A stretch of 64,000 bases of DNA from positions 6,264,501 to 6,328,500 of the forward strand of contig NZ_VIGB01000003.1 of the NCBI RefSeq assembly GCF_006636205.1. The letters run 5' to 3'. Origin of the DNA: Kitasatospora acidiphila (GTDB taxonomy: Bacteria > Actinomycetota > Actinomycetes > Streptomycetales > Streptomycetaceae). Positions 27,044 through 36,178 of the stretch are shown here, in pieces. The notes beneath the pieces are model-generated. The model made no database searches, was not told the origin of the DNA, and saw nothing but the letters and a program-made list of their open reading frames with translations. Made by a program: the position numbers and the translations under genes. Each line of letters begins with the position of its first letter. Within the stretch, counting starts at the first letter, position 1.

Positions 27044-27583
27044 TCAGGGCGCGCCGGTCTCGATCCGGGTGAGCATCCGCCCCAGCAGCCCGGAGAGCAC
27101 GGTGCGCTCATCGGCGCCGACGTCCTGGAGCAGCTCCTCCTCGAAGACGGCGGCCATCCGCATCGACTCCAGCCACTTGTCGCGGCCGGTCTCGGTCAGC
27201 TCGATGATCACCCGGACCCGGTTGGCCTCGTCGCGCTCCCGGGTGACCAGCTCCTCGGCCACCATCCGGTCGATCCGGTGGGTCATCGCCGCCGGGGTGA
27301 GGCCCAGCCGCTTGGCCAGCTCGCCCGGGCCGAGCCGGTACGGGCTGCCGGCCACCACCAGGGCCTTGAGCACCTCCCACTCGGCGCTGGTGATTCCGAG
27401 CACAGTCAGCTGCCGGTCGTAGGCCACCGACATCCGCCGGGCGACCCGGGACAGGGACGACACGATGGTCTCCACCTGCGGGTCGACGGTGGGGAACTCC
27501 CGCTGGTAGATGGCCACTTGCTCGGCGATGCCGAGGTCACCGCAGTCCGGTTCGGCCGCCGCGGCGGCCTTGCGTGCGCTCAT
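27044..27583 (-). CDS. MarR family transcriptional regulator
   Basis: 179 residues with a winged-helix core: GITSAEWEVLKALVVAG, the recognition helix region GELAKRLGLTPAAMTHRIDRM and wing RERDEANRVRVIIELTETG. It is divergent from the MFS gene at 27699. The GCCTTA dyad at 27601-27621 abuts the -35 box of the MFS promoter, so repression of the transporter and autoregulation are likely. The ligand is unknown; MarR proteins generally sense phenolic compounds or drugs. Confidence 0.9.
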   Translation of the reverse strand: MSARKAAAAAEPDCGDLGIAEQVAIYQREFPTVDPQVETIVSSLSRVARRMSVAYDRQLTVLGITSAEWEVLKALVVAGSPYRLGPGELAKRLGLTPAAMTHRIDRMVAEELVTRERDEANRVRVIIELTETGRDKWLESMRMAAVFEEELLQDVGADERTVLSGLLGRMLTRIETGAP

Positions 27584-27600
27584 GGGCTTCAGTCTCCCAC

Positions 27601-27652
27601 GCCTTATAGCGAAGTTAAGGCTTTGACAGTGGAGTCTTTCCTCTCATAGAGT
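27601..27652 (+). promoter_or_regulatory. MarR operator and sigma-70-type promoter of the MFS gene
   Basis: GCCTTA-N9-TAAGGC (27601-27621) is an inverted repeat. TTGACA at 27623-27628 and TAGAGT at 27647-27652 form -35 and -10 boxes with 18-bp spacing, reading toward the MFS gene. The operator ends two bases before the -35 box. Confidence 0.65.
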
Positions 27653-27698
27653 TTAGCTCTGAAATCTTGAGGGTTGAAACCGGTGAGGGGTGGTCTCC

Positions 27699-28979
27699 AT
27701 GATGCAGCTGAAGTTCGGTACGGGTGGTGCCCTTCGCCGGGTCCAGCTCGGCAACGCGCTGAGCGCCTTCGGCAGCGGGTTCACGCTGCCGTACATGTTC
27801 ATCTACGTGGACCAGGTGCGCGGGCAGGGTTCGCTCGCCGCCACCATGGTGTTCACCCTCTTCGCGCTGGCCGCGCTCGCCGTGCTGCCGTTCGCCGGCC
27901 GCTCCATCGACCGGTACGGGCCGCGCCCGGTGCTGCTCGCCGGGTGTGCGATGGCCGCCGTCGGCGCCTTCGCCTTCGGGCAGGCGCAGAGCACGGCCGG
28001 ACTGCTGCTCTCCGTCTTCCTGTTCGGCGGCGGCGTCACCACCTGCCAGCCGGCGCTGGCCACCATGATCGTGCGCAGCTCCACGGCCGCGACCCGCTCG
28101 CACGCCTTCGCGCTCCAGTTCACCCTGGTCAACCTGGGGATGGGCATCGGCGCGCTGGTCGGCGGGCAGATCGTCGACGTGGCCGAGCCGGCCAGCCTGA
28201 CCCGGCTGTTCACCATCGAGGCGCTGACCTACCTGGGCCTGGCCCTGGTCACCGGCACCGCCAAGATCGCCGGCCCCGGCCCGGTGCCGGTCGCCGACGA
28301 CCGCCGGCCCAGCGGCCTGCGGACGCTGGCCGGTGACAAGGCGATGCTGAACCTGCTGGTGCTCGCCGCGCTGATCTTCTTCACCTGCTACGGCCAGTAC
28401 GAGTCGGGTGTGGCGGCCTTCGCCACCACCACCGTGCACACCGCGCCGTCCACCCTGGGCCTGGCGATCGGCGCCAACGCGGTCACCATCGTGGTGCTGC
28501 AGATGATGATGGTCCGGATCACCGCCAAGCGCCGCCGCACCACCGCGATGGCCGCCACCGGCGTGGTCTGGCTCGGCGCCTGGGGCATGGCGCTGCTGGC
28601 CGGCCTGATCCGCGGCGAGGCCGCGCTCGCCACCGCGGCGATCGTCTCCATCTACGTGCTGTTCGGCATCGGCGAGTCGATGCTGGCCCCGACCCTGGGC
28701 CCGATCGTCGCCGACCTGGCCCCGACCCGGCTGCTCGGCACCTACAACTCGGCGTTCTCGCTGGTCAAGCAGACCGCCACGGCGGTCGGCCCGGCCTTCG
28801 GCGTGCTGCTGGTCGGCTCCGGCACCTGGCCGCTCTACCTGGCCGCGATGGCCGGCAGCACCCTGCTGATCATCGTCATGGCGCTGCGGCTGCGCGGCCA
28901 CCTGACGCCCGTGCAGGACAACGCCGAGCGGCCCGCTCCGGTCACCGTGCCGGTCCGTGAGCTGCAGACGGCGGCATGA
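27699..28979 (+). CDS. MFS transporter
   Basis: 426 residues with about 12 membrane helices. The MFS loop 2-3 motif appears as GRSIDRYGPRPVLLAG, and the central cytosolic loop follows IAGPGPVPVADDRRP. It most resembles drug-efflux-type MFS proteins (DHA1). The ATG at 27699 has GAGGGG 8 nt upstream; 27702 is equally possible. It is driven by the promoter under the divergent MarR operator, so it is probably an inducible exporter of the MarR ligand (inference). Confidence 0.88.
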   Translation: MMQLKFGTGGALRRVQLGNALSAFGSGFTLPYMFIYVDQVRGQGSLAATMVFTLFALAALAVLPFAGRSIDRYGPRPVLLAGCAMAAVGAFAFGQAQSTAGLLLSVFLFGGGVTTCQPALATMIVRSSTAATRSHAFALQFTLVNLGMGIGALVGGQIVDVAEPASLTRLFTIEALTYLGLALVTGTAKIAGPGPVPVADDRRPSGLRTLAGDKAMLNLLVLAALIFFTCYGQYESGVAAFATTTVHTAPSTLGLAIGANAVTIVVLQMMMVRITAKRRRTTAMAATGVVWLGAWGMALLAGLIRGEAALATAAIVSIYVLFGIGESMLAPTLGPIVADLAPTRLLGTYNSAFSLVKQTATAVGPAFGVLLVGSGTWPLYLAAMAGSTLLIIVMALRLRGHLTPVQDNAERPAPVTVPVRELQTAA

Positions 28980-29047
28980 GAGGGTGACGGGGGAGACCGC
29001 GGCCGCCTAGAGTCGTCGGTGATCAACGAGTCGACGACGGTGGGGCC

Positions 29048-30616
29048 ATGGCGAATACGGCAGTCATCGAGCGGCCGGCCGGTGCGCACCCGCAACCGGT
29101 CGGCCGCACGTCCGTGCTGCTGGAGCTGGGCCGCCGGCTGCCCTGGCTGGTCCGGCACGCCGGCTGGCTCGGACCGATCGCGGTGGCGCTCTTCGCCGGC
29201 GTGCTGCGGTTCTGGAACCTCGGCTACCCCAACGCCTTCGTCTTCGACGAGACGTACTACCCCAAGGACGCCTGGTCGCTGCTCCACCAGGGATACGAGG
29301 GCAGCTGGGCGGAGAACGCCAACAGCGCGATCCTCTCCACCCCGCAGCAGATCCCGCTGAACACCCAGTGGGCCTTCGTGGCGCACCCGCCGCTCGGCAA
29401 GTGGGTGATCGCGATCGGTGAGGCGCTCTTCGGACTCCATCCGTTCGGCTGGCGGGTGATGGTCGCGCTGGTCGGCACGGTCTCGGTGCTGATGCTGGCC
29501 CGGATCGGCCGCCGGCTCTTCGGCTCCACGCTGCTCGGCTGCACCGCCGCGCTGCTGATGTCGGTGGACGGCCTGCAACTGGTGATGAGCCGCACCGGCC
29601 TGCTCGACGGCATCCTGATGTTCTTCGTACTGGCCGCCTTCGGCTGCCTGCTGATCGACCGCGACCACACCAGGGCCAAGCTGCCGGCCGACGGGGTGGA
29701 CGGCGACCGGATCCGGCTCGGGCTGCGCCCCTGGCGGCTGGCCGCCGGGCTGATGCTCGGTTGCGCCTGCTCGGTCAAGTGGACCGGCGCCCCGATCCTG
29801 GCCGCCTTCGCGCTGCTCACCGTGCTCTGGGACCAGGCCGGGCGACGCCGGGCCGGCGCCCGGCACCCCTGGCGCAGCATGCTGCGGCACGACGCCGTGC
29901 CCGCCTTCTGCTCCATGGTGCTGGTCGGGGCGGTGGTCTACATCGGCTCCTGGGGCGGCTGGTTCCTCAGCTCCGGCGGCTACGACCGGCACTGGGCCGA
30001 CACCCACCCCGGCGGCTTCCTGCCCGGACCGCTGCGCAGCTGGTGGCAGTACCAGACCGAGATGTGGCGGTTCAACACCACGCTGACCACCCCGCACACC
30101 TACCAGTCCAACCCGTGGAGCTGGCTGGTCCAGGGCCGCCCGGTCAGCATGTACTGGCAGCCGGTGCCCTTCGGGCAGCGGGGCTGCACCGACTCCGGCG
30201 GCTGCACCACCCAGATCCTGGCGCTCGGCACCCCGCTGCTGTGGTGGGCGGCCTGCTTCGCGCTGGCCTATCAGCTCTGGGCCTGGCTCTTCAAGCGGGA
30301 CTGGCGCTCCGGCGCGGTGCTCTGCGCGGTGGCCGCGATCTACCTGCCCTGGTTCCAGTACCAGCAGCGCACCATCTTCTCCTTCTACATGGTGGTGCTG
30401 GTGCCGTTCCTCTGCCTGGCCGTGGCCCAGATGCTGGGCGCCATGGTCGGCCCGGCGCCGGCGACCGTGCGGCGGCGGGCCTGGGGCGGGGCGGCCGCCG
30501 GCGGCCTGGTGCTGGCGATCATGGGCTGCTTCCTCTACTTCCTCCCGCTGTACACCGCACAGGTGATCCCGATGTCCGACTGGCAGGACCACATGTGGTT
30601 CGTCAGCTGGATCTGA
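29048..30616 (+). CDS. pmt: Dolichyl-phosphate-mannose--protein mannosyltransferase (GT39)
   Basis: 522 residues, polytopic. The first periplasmic loop carries NAFVFDETYYPKDAW, with the catalytic Asp-Glu pair of Pmt enzymes, and QWAFVAHPPLGKW follows. It transfers mannose from polyprenyl-phosphate-mannose to Ser/Thr of exported proteins; in Streptomyces Pmt is needed for phage phiC31 infection and glycosylation of lipoproteins. The C-terminal region has about eleven helices with VPFGQRGCTDSGGCT. The gene stands alone, and its end may overlap the next ORF. Confidence 0.92.
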   Translation: MANTAVIERPAGAHPQPVGRTSVLLELGRRLPWLVRHAGWLGPIAVALFAGVLRFWNLGYPNAFVFDETYYPKDAWSLLHQGYEGSWAENANSAILSTPQQIPLNTQWAFVAHPPLGKWVIAIGEALFGLHPFGWRVMVALVGTVSVLMLARIGRRLFGSTLLGCTAALLMSVDGLQLVMSRTGLLDGILMFFVLAAFGCLLIDRDHTRAKLPADGVDGDRIRLGLRPWRLAAGLMLGCACSVKWTGAPILAAFALLTVLWDQAGRRRAGARHPWRSMLRHDAVPAFCSMVLVGAVVYIGSWGGWFLSSGGYDRHWADTHPGGFLPGPLRSWWQYQTEMWRFNTTLTTPHTYQSNPWSWLVQGRPVSMYWQPVPFGQRGCTDSGGCTTQILALGTPLLWWAACFALAYQLWAWLFKRDWRSGAVLCAVAAIYLPWFQYQQRTIFSFYMVVLVPFLCLAVAQMLGAMVGPAPATVRRRAWGGAAAGGLVLAIMGCFLYFLPLYTAQVIPMSDWQDHMWFVSWI

Positions 30617-31389
30617 GCGCGGCCGGCTCCAGCCAGCTGCTGCCGGTCACCCCGCTGCTCGGGGTGCTGATGGCGGTGCTGCTCGCGGCGGCCGTCGCGG
30701 TGGCGGGGTGGGGGAAGCTCGGCCACGGGCGCTCGGTGCTGAAGGCCGGCGTGCGGGCGGTGGTGCAGCTGGTGGCGGTCTCGCTGGTGATCACGGGCGT
30801 GGTGCACTCGCTCTGGCTGACCGCGCTCTTCGTGCTGCTGATGTTCACGGTGGCGGTGCGCACGGCCGGGCGGCGGATGACCGAGGCACCGGGCTGGTCC
30901 TGGGCCTGGGCCGCCGCGCCGATCGGGGCCGGAGTGCTGCCCGTGCTGGCCCTGCTGCTCGGCACCAGGCTGCTGCCGTGGCAGGGCCTGTCGATCGTGC
31001 CGGTGGCCGGGATCCTGATCGGCGGCGGGCTGACCGCCACCTCGCTGGCCGGTCGGCGCGCGCTCGACGAGCTGGCCCAGCGCCACGGCGAGGTGGAGGC
31101 GGCGCTGGCGCTCGGCTTCGAGGACCGGGACGCCCGGCTGGAGATCTGCCGCGCCGCCGCCGCCACCTCGCTGGTGCCCGCACTGGACCAGACCCGCACC
31201 GTCGGCCTGGTGACGCTGCCCGGTGCGTTTGTCGGCATGCTGCTCGGCGGCGCCTCGCCGGTGGCGGCGGGGGCGGTGCAGCTCTTCGTGCTGGTCGCAC
31301 TGCTGGCGGTGGAGGCGGTGGCGATCGTGGTGGTGCTGGAACTGGTCGGGCGGGGCCTGGTGAAGCGTCCGGTAGACTGGCGGGGTTGA
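30595..31389 (+). CDS. UPF0014 / FetB-like ABC transporter permease
   Basis: Up to 264 residues with six to seven helices. Family pattern: VLKAGVRAVVQLVAVSLVI in helix 2, then the cytosolic EALALGFEDRDARLEI segment and a C-terminal DQTRTVGLVTLPGAFVGMLLGGASP, the most conserved element of the FetB/YbbM family of metal exporters. No ATPase partner is adjacent. The start is uncertain: GTG 30595 (inside pmt), GTG 30664 and ATG 30670 are all possible, and no clear RBS decides. It lies directly upstream of a manganese riboswitch-controlled exporter, which hints at a metal role. Confidence 0.72.
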   Translation: MVRQLDLSAAGSSQLLPVTPLLGVLMAVLLAAAVAVAGWGKLGHGRSVLKAGVRAVVQLVAVSLVITGVVHSLWLTALFVLLMFTVAVRTAGRRMTEAPGWSWAWAAAPIGAGVLPVLALLLGTRLLPWQGLSIVPVAGILIGGGLTATSLAGRRALDELAQRHGEVEAALALGFEDRDARLEICRAAAATSLVPALDQTRTVGLVTLPGAFVGMLLGGASPVAAGAVQLFVLVALLAVEAVAIVVVLELVGRGLVKRPVDWRG

Positions 31390-31485
31390 AGGGGAGTAGC
31401 CCTCCACCGGACCGTCGACATACTGGTCGCCCCAGCGGGGTGGCCCGGCGCCCGGGACACCACGTGTGTTGGCGAGACCTTCGGC
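31389..31485 (+). ncRNA. yybP-ykoY manganese riboswitch
   Basis: The family hallmarks are present: AAGGGGAGTAG at the 5' side, CGTCGACATACTGG in the middle, and GGCGAGACCTTC at the 3' side, in the right order and about 97 nt overall. This class senses Mn2+ and commonly controls P-type ATPases and TMEM165/GDT1 exporters. The next gene, 100 nt downstream, is exactly such an exporter. The region 31486-31584 could hold the expression platform. Confidence 0.8.
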
Positions 31486-31584
31486 CGCAGTGCTGTCTCT
31501 GATGACCAGTGCTGTCGGGCCGGGGTCTCTTCTGTTTTCGGGGCCGCGCGGCCGGGCAGCCCGACCGTGGAGGAACGTCCCCCG

Positions 31585-32166
31585 ATGAATCTGACCGTGT
31601 TCGCCGTGACCTTCGGCATCATCTTCCTGGCCGAGCTACCGGACAAGACCGCGCTGGCCGCGCTGATGCTGGGCACCCGCTACCGCGCGTCGTACGTCTT
31701 CGCCGGGGTTGCCGCCGCGATGGCCGTGCAGGTCGGCCTGGCGCTGGTGGCCGGCAGTCTGCTGGCGCTGCTGCCGCACCGCTGGGTGGAGGGCGTGGCC
31801 GGGCTGCTCTTCCTGGTCGGCGCCGTGATGCTGCTGATGCACAAGGACGAGGACGAGGAGCACGAGGCCCGCAAGCCCGCCGCCAACAGCTTCTGGAAGG
31901 TGGCCGGCACCAGCTTCCTGGTGGTGGCGGTCGCCGAGTTCGGCGACCTGACCCAGATCATGACCGCCAACCTGGCCGCCAAGTACGCCGAGCCGCTCGC
32001 GGTGGGCCTGGGCGCCTGGCTGGCGCTGTGCGCGGTCGGCGGCCTGGCCATCCTCGGCGGGCAGAAGCTGCTGAAGCACGTGCCGATGAAGGCGATCATC
32101 CGGGTGGCCGCCGCCGCGATGCTGGTGCTGTCCGGGATCAGCATCGTCGAGGCGGTGACCGGCTGA
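31585..32166 (+). CDS. TMEM165/GDT1 family manganese exporter
   Basis: 193 residues with six helices arranged as two homologous halves. Each half carries the E-x-G-D-[KR]-type motif: AELPDKTALAALMLG in the first and AEFGDLTQIMTANLA in the second. The first has Pro in place of Gly. These proteins export Mn2+ or Ca2+. A central acidic/His loop (HKDEDEEHEARK) could bind metal. ATG 31585 is preferred over the in-frame GTG 18 nt earlier. The riboswitch upstream supports induction by manganese excess. Confidence 0.92.
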   Translation: MNLTVFAVTFGIIFLAELPDKTALAALMLGTRYRASYVFAGVAAAMAVQVGLALVAGSLLALLPHRWVEGVAGLLFLVGAVMLLMHKDEDEEHEARKPAANSFWKVAGTSFLVVAVAEFGDLTQIMTANLAAKYAEPLAVGLGAWLALCAVGGLAILGGQKLLKHVPMKAIIRVAAAAMLVLSGISIVEAVTG

Positions 32167-32205
32167 GGCCGGGTCAGTTGCGGGTGTCGCCGGCGGGGGC
32201 GGGGG

Positions 32206-33227
32206 TCAGCAGGTGTCGCCGGCGTTGAGGGCGTCCTGGGTCTGCTGGTCCAGCACGCCCTGCTGGTTGGCGTCGATGTTGTTCCAGTACTGGAACTGCG
32301 CCACCTCGCTCTCGGTGCGGGTGTCGTAGGTCCCGCTGTGCGTCCCGCCGCAGCCCGCCGACCGGAGCTGCCGCTGCAAGGCCACCACCGTCGGGCCGGA
32401 GTCACCCGGGGCGGGCAGGGCGGCGCTCGGGCTCGGCGCGGCGCTGGTGGGCGGTGCCGTGGTGGGCGGCGGCGCCTGGGTGGTCGCGGGTGGGGGCGGC
32501 GGGGCGGCCGCGCTGGTGCTGGGGGCCGGCGGCGGGGTGGTGCGGGGCGCCGCCTTGGTTCTGGGCGCGGCCGGTCTGGCCGAGGTCGCCGGGGCCGCGC
32601 TGGCGCTGGCTGCGGTGGTGGCGGGGGCGCTGCTGGGGGCGGCGCTGTCGGTCGGCGCGCTGCTCGGCGAGGCGGCGCCGGTGGGCACGACCGGCAGCGC
32701 CTGGTCGGTCGACGAGCCGCCGGGGGAGAGGACGTAGGCCAGCCCCACGCCGAGGGCGACCACGCCGGCACCGGCCGCCGCGACCAGGCCGCCGCGGCGC
32801 CGCCGGGCCCGTCGGGCGGCGGCGCGGCCGCGGGAGCCGTCCTGGCTGTCGGCGATCGGGAACAGGCCGAGCTCCCGGGGCGGGGGCGCGGTGCTTTCCT
32901 GGCGGACTGGGTTCGGGCCGGCCGGGTTCGGGCCGAGCGGGGGCAGTACGGCGGTGGCGTAGGGGTCGGCGGGTGCGGTGGCGTACGGGGCGGCGGTGTA
33001 CGGGTCGGCGGTGTACGGGTCGGCGGTGTACGGGGCGGCCGGGGCCGGGGGCAGTACGGCGGTGGCGTACGGGTCGGCTGGCGCGGTGGCGTACGGGTCC
33101 GGGTACTCCTCGACCGGCACCGACGGGACGTACGGGCGGACCAGCGGGGCCCCTCGGTGTGCGGGAGGACCGCCGTCTCGGTCAGATCGGGATCCCGGCC
33201 GGGACCTGGCTGGGCGAACCCCGGCAT
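32206..33227 (-). CDS. Membrane-anchored protein with peptidoglycan-binding-like C-terminus, 1-nt frameshift
   Basis: About 340 residues when bridged. The cytosolic N-terminus is Pro/Tyr/Asp-rich with repeated DPYATA and ADPYT units. One membrane helix follows (GGLVAAAGAGVVALGVGLAYVL), then a Ser/Ala/Pro linker of about 110 residues and a C-terminal domain (PTVVALQRQLRSAGCGG) resembling a peptidoglycan-binding domain 1. The frame breaks near 33150, where TEGP should continue LVRPYVPSVP; GGGGCCCCGC appears to lack a C. CAGGAGGA precedes the ATG at 33227. The topology suggests an outward cell-wall-binding domain. Confidence 0.72.
32940..33100. repeat. Coding repeats in the Pro-rich N-terminus
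   Basis: A 50-bp segment at about 32940 recurs near 33050 with few changes, and between them a 15-bp unit (GTGTACGGGTCGGCG) occurs two to three times. On the minus strand these encode repeated ATAPADPYATAVLPP and ADPYT motifs. Confidence 0.75.
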
Positions 33228-33437
33228 GGGCCGGTCCTCCTGGAGATTGCGACGGGCTTCGGAACGCGCCCGATTATGCAGGACGCCACAGCGGGCGAAC
33301 AGTGCCACCCGGCTAACGAATGGCCCAACCCCGAGCCGCAAAAGCAGACAAATCTGACACGATGAGAAGTCAGAAGCTGCCGGATCATCAGGATCACCGG
33401 ACGGAACACCGACGGATCACCAGACGGAGGTTCTGTC

Positions 33438-35491
33438 ATGGCGGAACCGGCGACCGAGACCCACGCACCGGCCCCGCAACAAGTGCCGGTCCACAACCTC
33501 TGGGTCCCGATCGGTGCGCTGCTGCTGGCCCTGCTGCTGGCCGCGCTCGACCAGACCATCGTCTCGACCGCACTGCCCACCATCGTCAGCGACCTCGGCG
33601 GGCTGGAGCACCTCTCCTGGGTGGTGACGGCCTATCTGCTGGCTTCCACCGCCGCCACCCCGCTCTGGGGCAAGTTGGGCGACATGTACGGCCGGAAGCG
33701 GTTCTTCCAGGCCTCCATCGTGATCTTCCTGATCGGCTCGGCGCTCTGCGGGATCTCCCAGAACATGGGCGAGCTGATCGCCTTCCGCGCGCTGCAGGGG
33801 CTGGGCGGCGGCGGCCTGATCGTGCTCACCCAGGCGATCGTGGGCGACCTGGTGCCACCGCGGGAGCGGGGCAAGTACCAGGGCCTGTTCGGCGCGGTCT
33901 TCGGCGCCACCAGCGTGCTCGGCCCGCTGCTCGGCGGGTTCTTCGTGGACCAGCTCTCCTGGCGCTGGGTCTTCTACATCAACCTGCCGATCGGCGCGGT
34001 CGCCCTGGTCGCGATCGCGCTGGTGCTGCACAGCACCGAGGTCACCCACAAGCACGCCATCGACTACCCCGGCATCGTGCTGATCGCCGCCGTGGCCACC
34101 TGCTTCGTGCTGATGACCTCGCTCGGCGGTGTCAGCTACGGCTGGGGCAGCTGGCAGATCATCGGCCTGGGCGTGCTCGGCGTGCTGCTGCTGATCGCCT
34201 TCGTGCTGGTCGAGCGACGGGCCGCGGAGGCCGTGCTGCCGCCCCGCCTGTTCACCTCCCGCACCTTCAACCTGGTCGCGGTGATCTCCTTCGTGGTCGG
34301 CTTCGCGATGTTCGGCGCGCTCACCTATCTGCCGACCTTCCTGCAGGTGGTGCAGGGCGTCTCGCCGACCATGTCGGGCGTGCACATGCTGCCGATGGTG
34401 CTCGGCATGCTGGTCACCTCGATCGGGTCCGGCCAGATCGTCGCCCGCACCGGCCGCTACCGGCTCTTCCCGATCATCGGCACCGCGGTGATGGTGGTCG
34501 GGCTGGTGCTGCTCTCCCGGCTCACCGAGTCCACCTCCACCACCGTGATGAGCTTCTACTTCCTGGTCTTCGGACTGGGGTTGGGCCTGGTGCTCCAGGT
34601 GCTGGTGCTGATCGTGCAGAACTCCGTCGGCTACCAGGACCTGGGCGTCGCCACTGCCGCCGCCACCTTCTTCCGCTCGATCGGCGCGTCGTTCGGCGTC
34701 TCGATCTTCGGCACCATCTTCACCACCGGCCTCAACCACCGGCTCCGGGACGCACTGCGCGGCGTCCCGCTGCCACCGGGCTTCTCTCCCGGGAAGATCA
34801 CCGAAGACCCCCGGGTGATCCACACCCTGCCGCCCGCGGCCGCGCACAACGTGCTGCACGCCTACGCCACTTCCATCTCCCAAGTCTTCCTCTACGCCGC
34901 CCCGTGGCGGCCGTGGCATTCGTGTTCGCACTGTTCATCAAGGAGCAGCCGCTGCGCGAGTCGGTGACCGCGCCCGACCTCGGCGAGTCGATCGGGATGA
35001 ACCCGGTGCAGCGCAGCTCGGTCGACGAAATCGCCCGCGCCCTCGCGGTGTTGAACACCCGGGAGGCCCGCCGCGACCTCTACCGGCGGATCACCGCCGA
35101 GGCCGGGCTCGATCTGCAACCCGCCTCCAGCTGGCTGCTGCTGCAGCTGCTCCGCCAAGGCTCCATGGAACCGGCCGAGTTGGCAGAACGCCGGATCGTG
35201 CCGCCGGCGGTGATCGAGGCCGCCGCCCGCGAGGTCGAGGGCAGGGGCCTGGCGATCCGCAACGGGCTGCCGATGCGCCTGACCGAGGAGGGCGAGCGCG
35301 TCGCCCAGCAACTCGTCACCGCGCGGCGCACCCAACTGTCCAAGCTGCTCGGCGACTGGGACGAGAAGCAGTTCGCCGACCTGGCCGCGCTGCTCACCAC
35401 GCTGAGCCACAACCTCTGCGGCGACCCGCACGACCGCCCCGACCGCGTCCCCGAGCCGCACGTCCCGCACAACGAGGGGCGCACGCTCTGA
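33438..35491 (+). CDS. DHA2-type MFS transporter fused to a MarR-like domain, 1-nt frameshift
   Basis: About 684 residues when bridged. Residues 1-510 are a 14-helix EmrB/QacA-type drug:H+ antiporter: LDQTIVSTALPTIVSDLGG (motif D1), WGKLGDMYGRKRFFQ (motif A) and GLFGAVFGATSVLGPLLGG (motif C). The frame is lost near 34900-34906 inside the last helix (YAAP then VAAVAFVFALFIKE), with one C missing from GCCCCGTGG. A C-terminal 165 residues follow with a winged-helix, MarR-like pattern (ASSWLLLQLLRQGSMEPAEL...LTEEGERVAQQLV). A transporter carrying its own regulator-like domain is unusual but recurs in actinomycetes. Confidence 0.82.
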
Positions 35492-35506
35492 GTCCGCCAG
35501 TTCAGT

Positions 35507-36178
35507 TCAGTTCAATAGGTGTGCAAGGGCGTTGCGGAGGTCGGCCGGCTCGCGGTAGTCCACCCCCGTCATGCCGAGCGCCCGAGCGGCCGCCACGTTG
35601 CCCGCCGTGTCGTCGACGAACAGGCAGCGCTCCGGCGCGACTTGGGCGCGCTCGGCGGCGATCCGGTAGATCCGCTCCTCCGGCTTGACCGCGCCCACCT
35701 CGGCGCTGTTCACCACCGCATCCGCCACCCCGGTCAGCTGCTCCATCGCCGCCAGATCGGCGTCCAGCCACGCCGTGGCATTGGTGACCACCACCACCGG
35801 GACGTGCTCGCGCACCGCACGCAGCAGCGACACCACGGTCGGGTCAGCCCGGAACGGCGCGCTGGTGAAGGCCGCGGCCAGCTCTGCTGGGGTGGCGGGC
35901 TCCGGTGTCGTGGCCGACTCCGGTGCTGTGGTCGGCTCTGGTGTTGTGACCGACTCTGCTGCCAGGCGTTCGGCGATCCGCGCCTGCCACTCGGCCTTGC
36001 CCAACTGCCCGAGCAGCAGCGGGCCGCGCAAATCGGGGTGGAAGGCGGTCCTCATGGTGTGGCCGGCCGGCAGACCGGCGGCTCGCTCCAGGCGGTTGAG
36101 CTCGCTGTGGTCGAACAGCCGGATCACGCCGTCGAGATCGGTCAGCACGGCATCGAAAGGCCGGACGGTGGAGGTCAT
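35507..36178 (-). CDS. HAD superfamily hydrolase
   Basis: 223 residues. Motif I is AVLTDLDGVIRLFD (D-x-D), motif II is VVVVTNATAW, motif III is the Lys in GAVKPEERIY and motif IV is CLFVDDTAGNV. The cap region contains a Thr/Pro/Glu-rich insert (TTPEPTTAPESATTPEP) that looks like a recent repeat expansion. Phosphatase activity on a small metabolite is likely; the substrate is unknown. The start overlaps the end of the preceding reading frame by 4 nt. Confidence 0.85.
   Translation of the reverse strand: MTSTVRPFDAVLTDLDGVIRLFDHSELNRLERAAGLPAGHTMRTAFHPDLRGPLLLGQLGKAEWQARIAERLAAESVTTPEPTTAPESATTPEPATPAELAAAFTSAPFRADPTVVSLLRAVREHVPVVVVTNATAWLDADLAAMEQLTGVADAVVNSAEVGAVKPEERIYRIAAERAQVAPERCLFVDDTAGNVAAARALGMTGVDYREPADLRNALAHLLN

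Noticed and set aside
28835..30592. 585-codon minus-strand open frame over pmt
   Set aside because: Its composition (Gln/Gly/Arg/Ala/Val) is typical of an antisense shadow and pmt on the other strand is fully supported.
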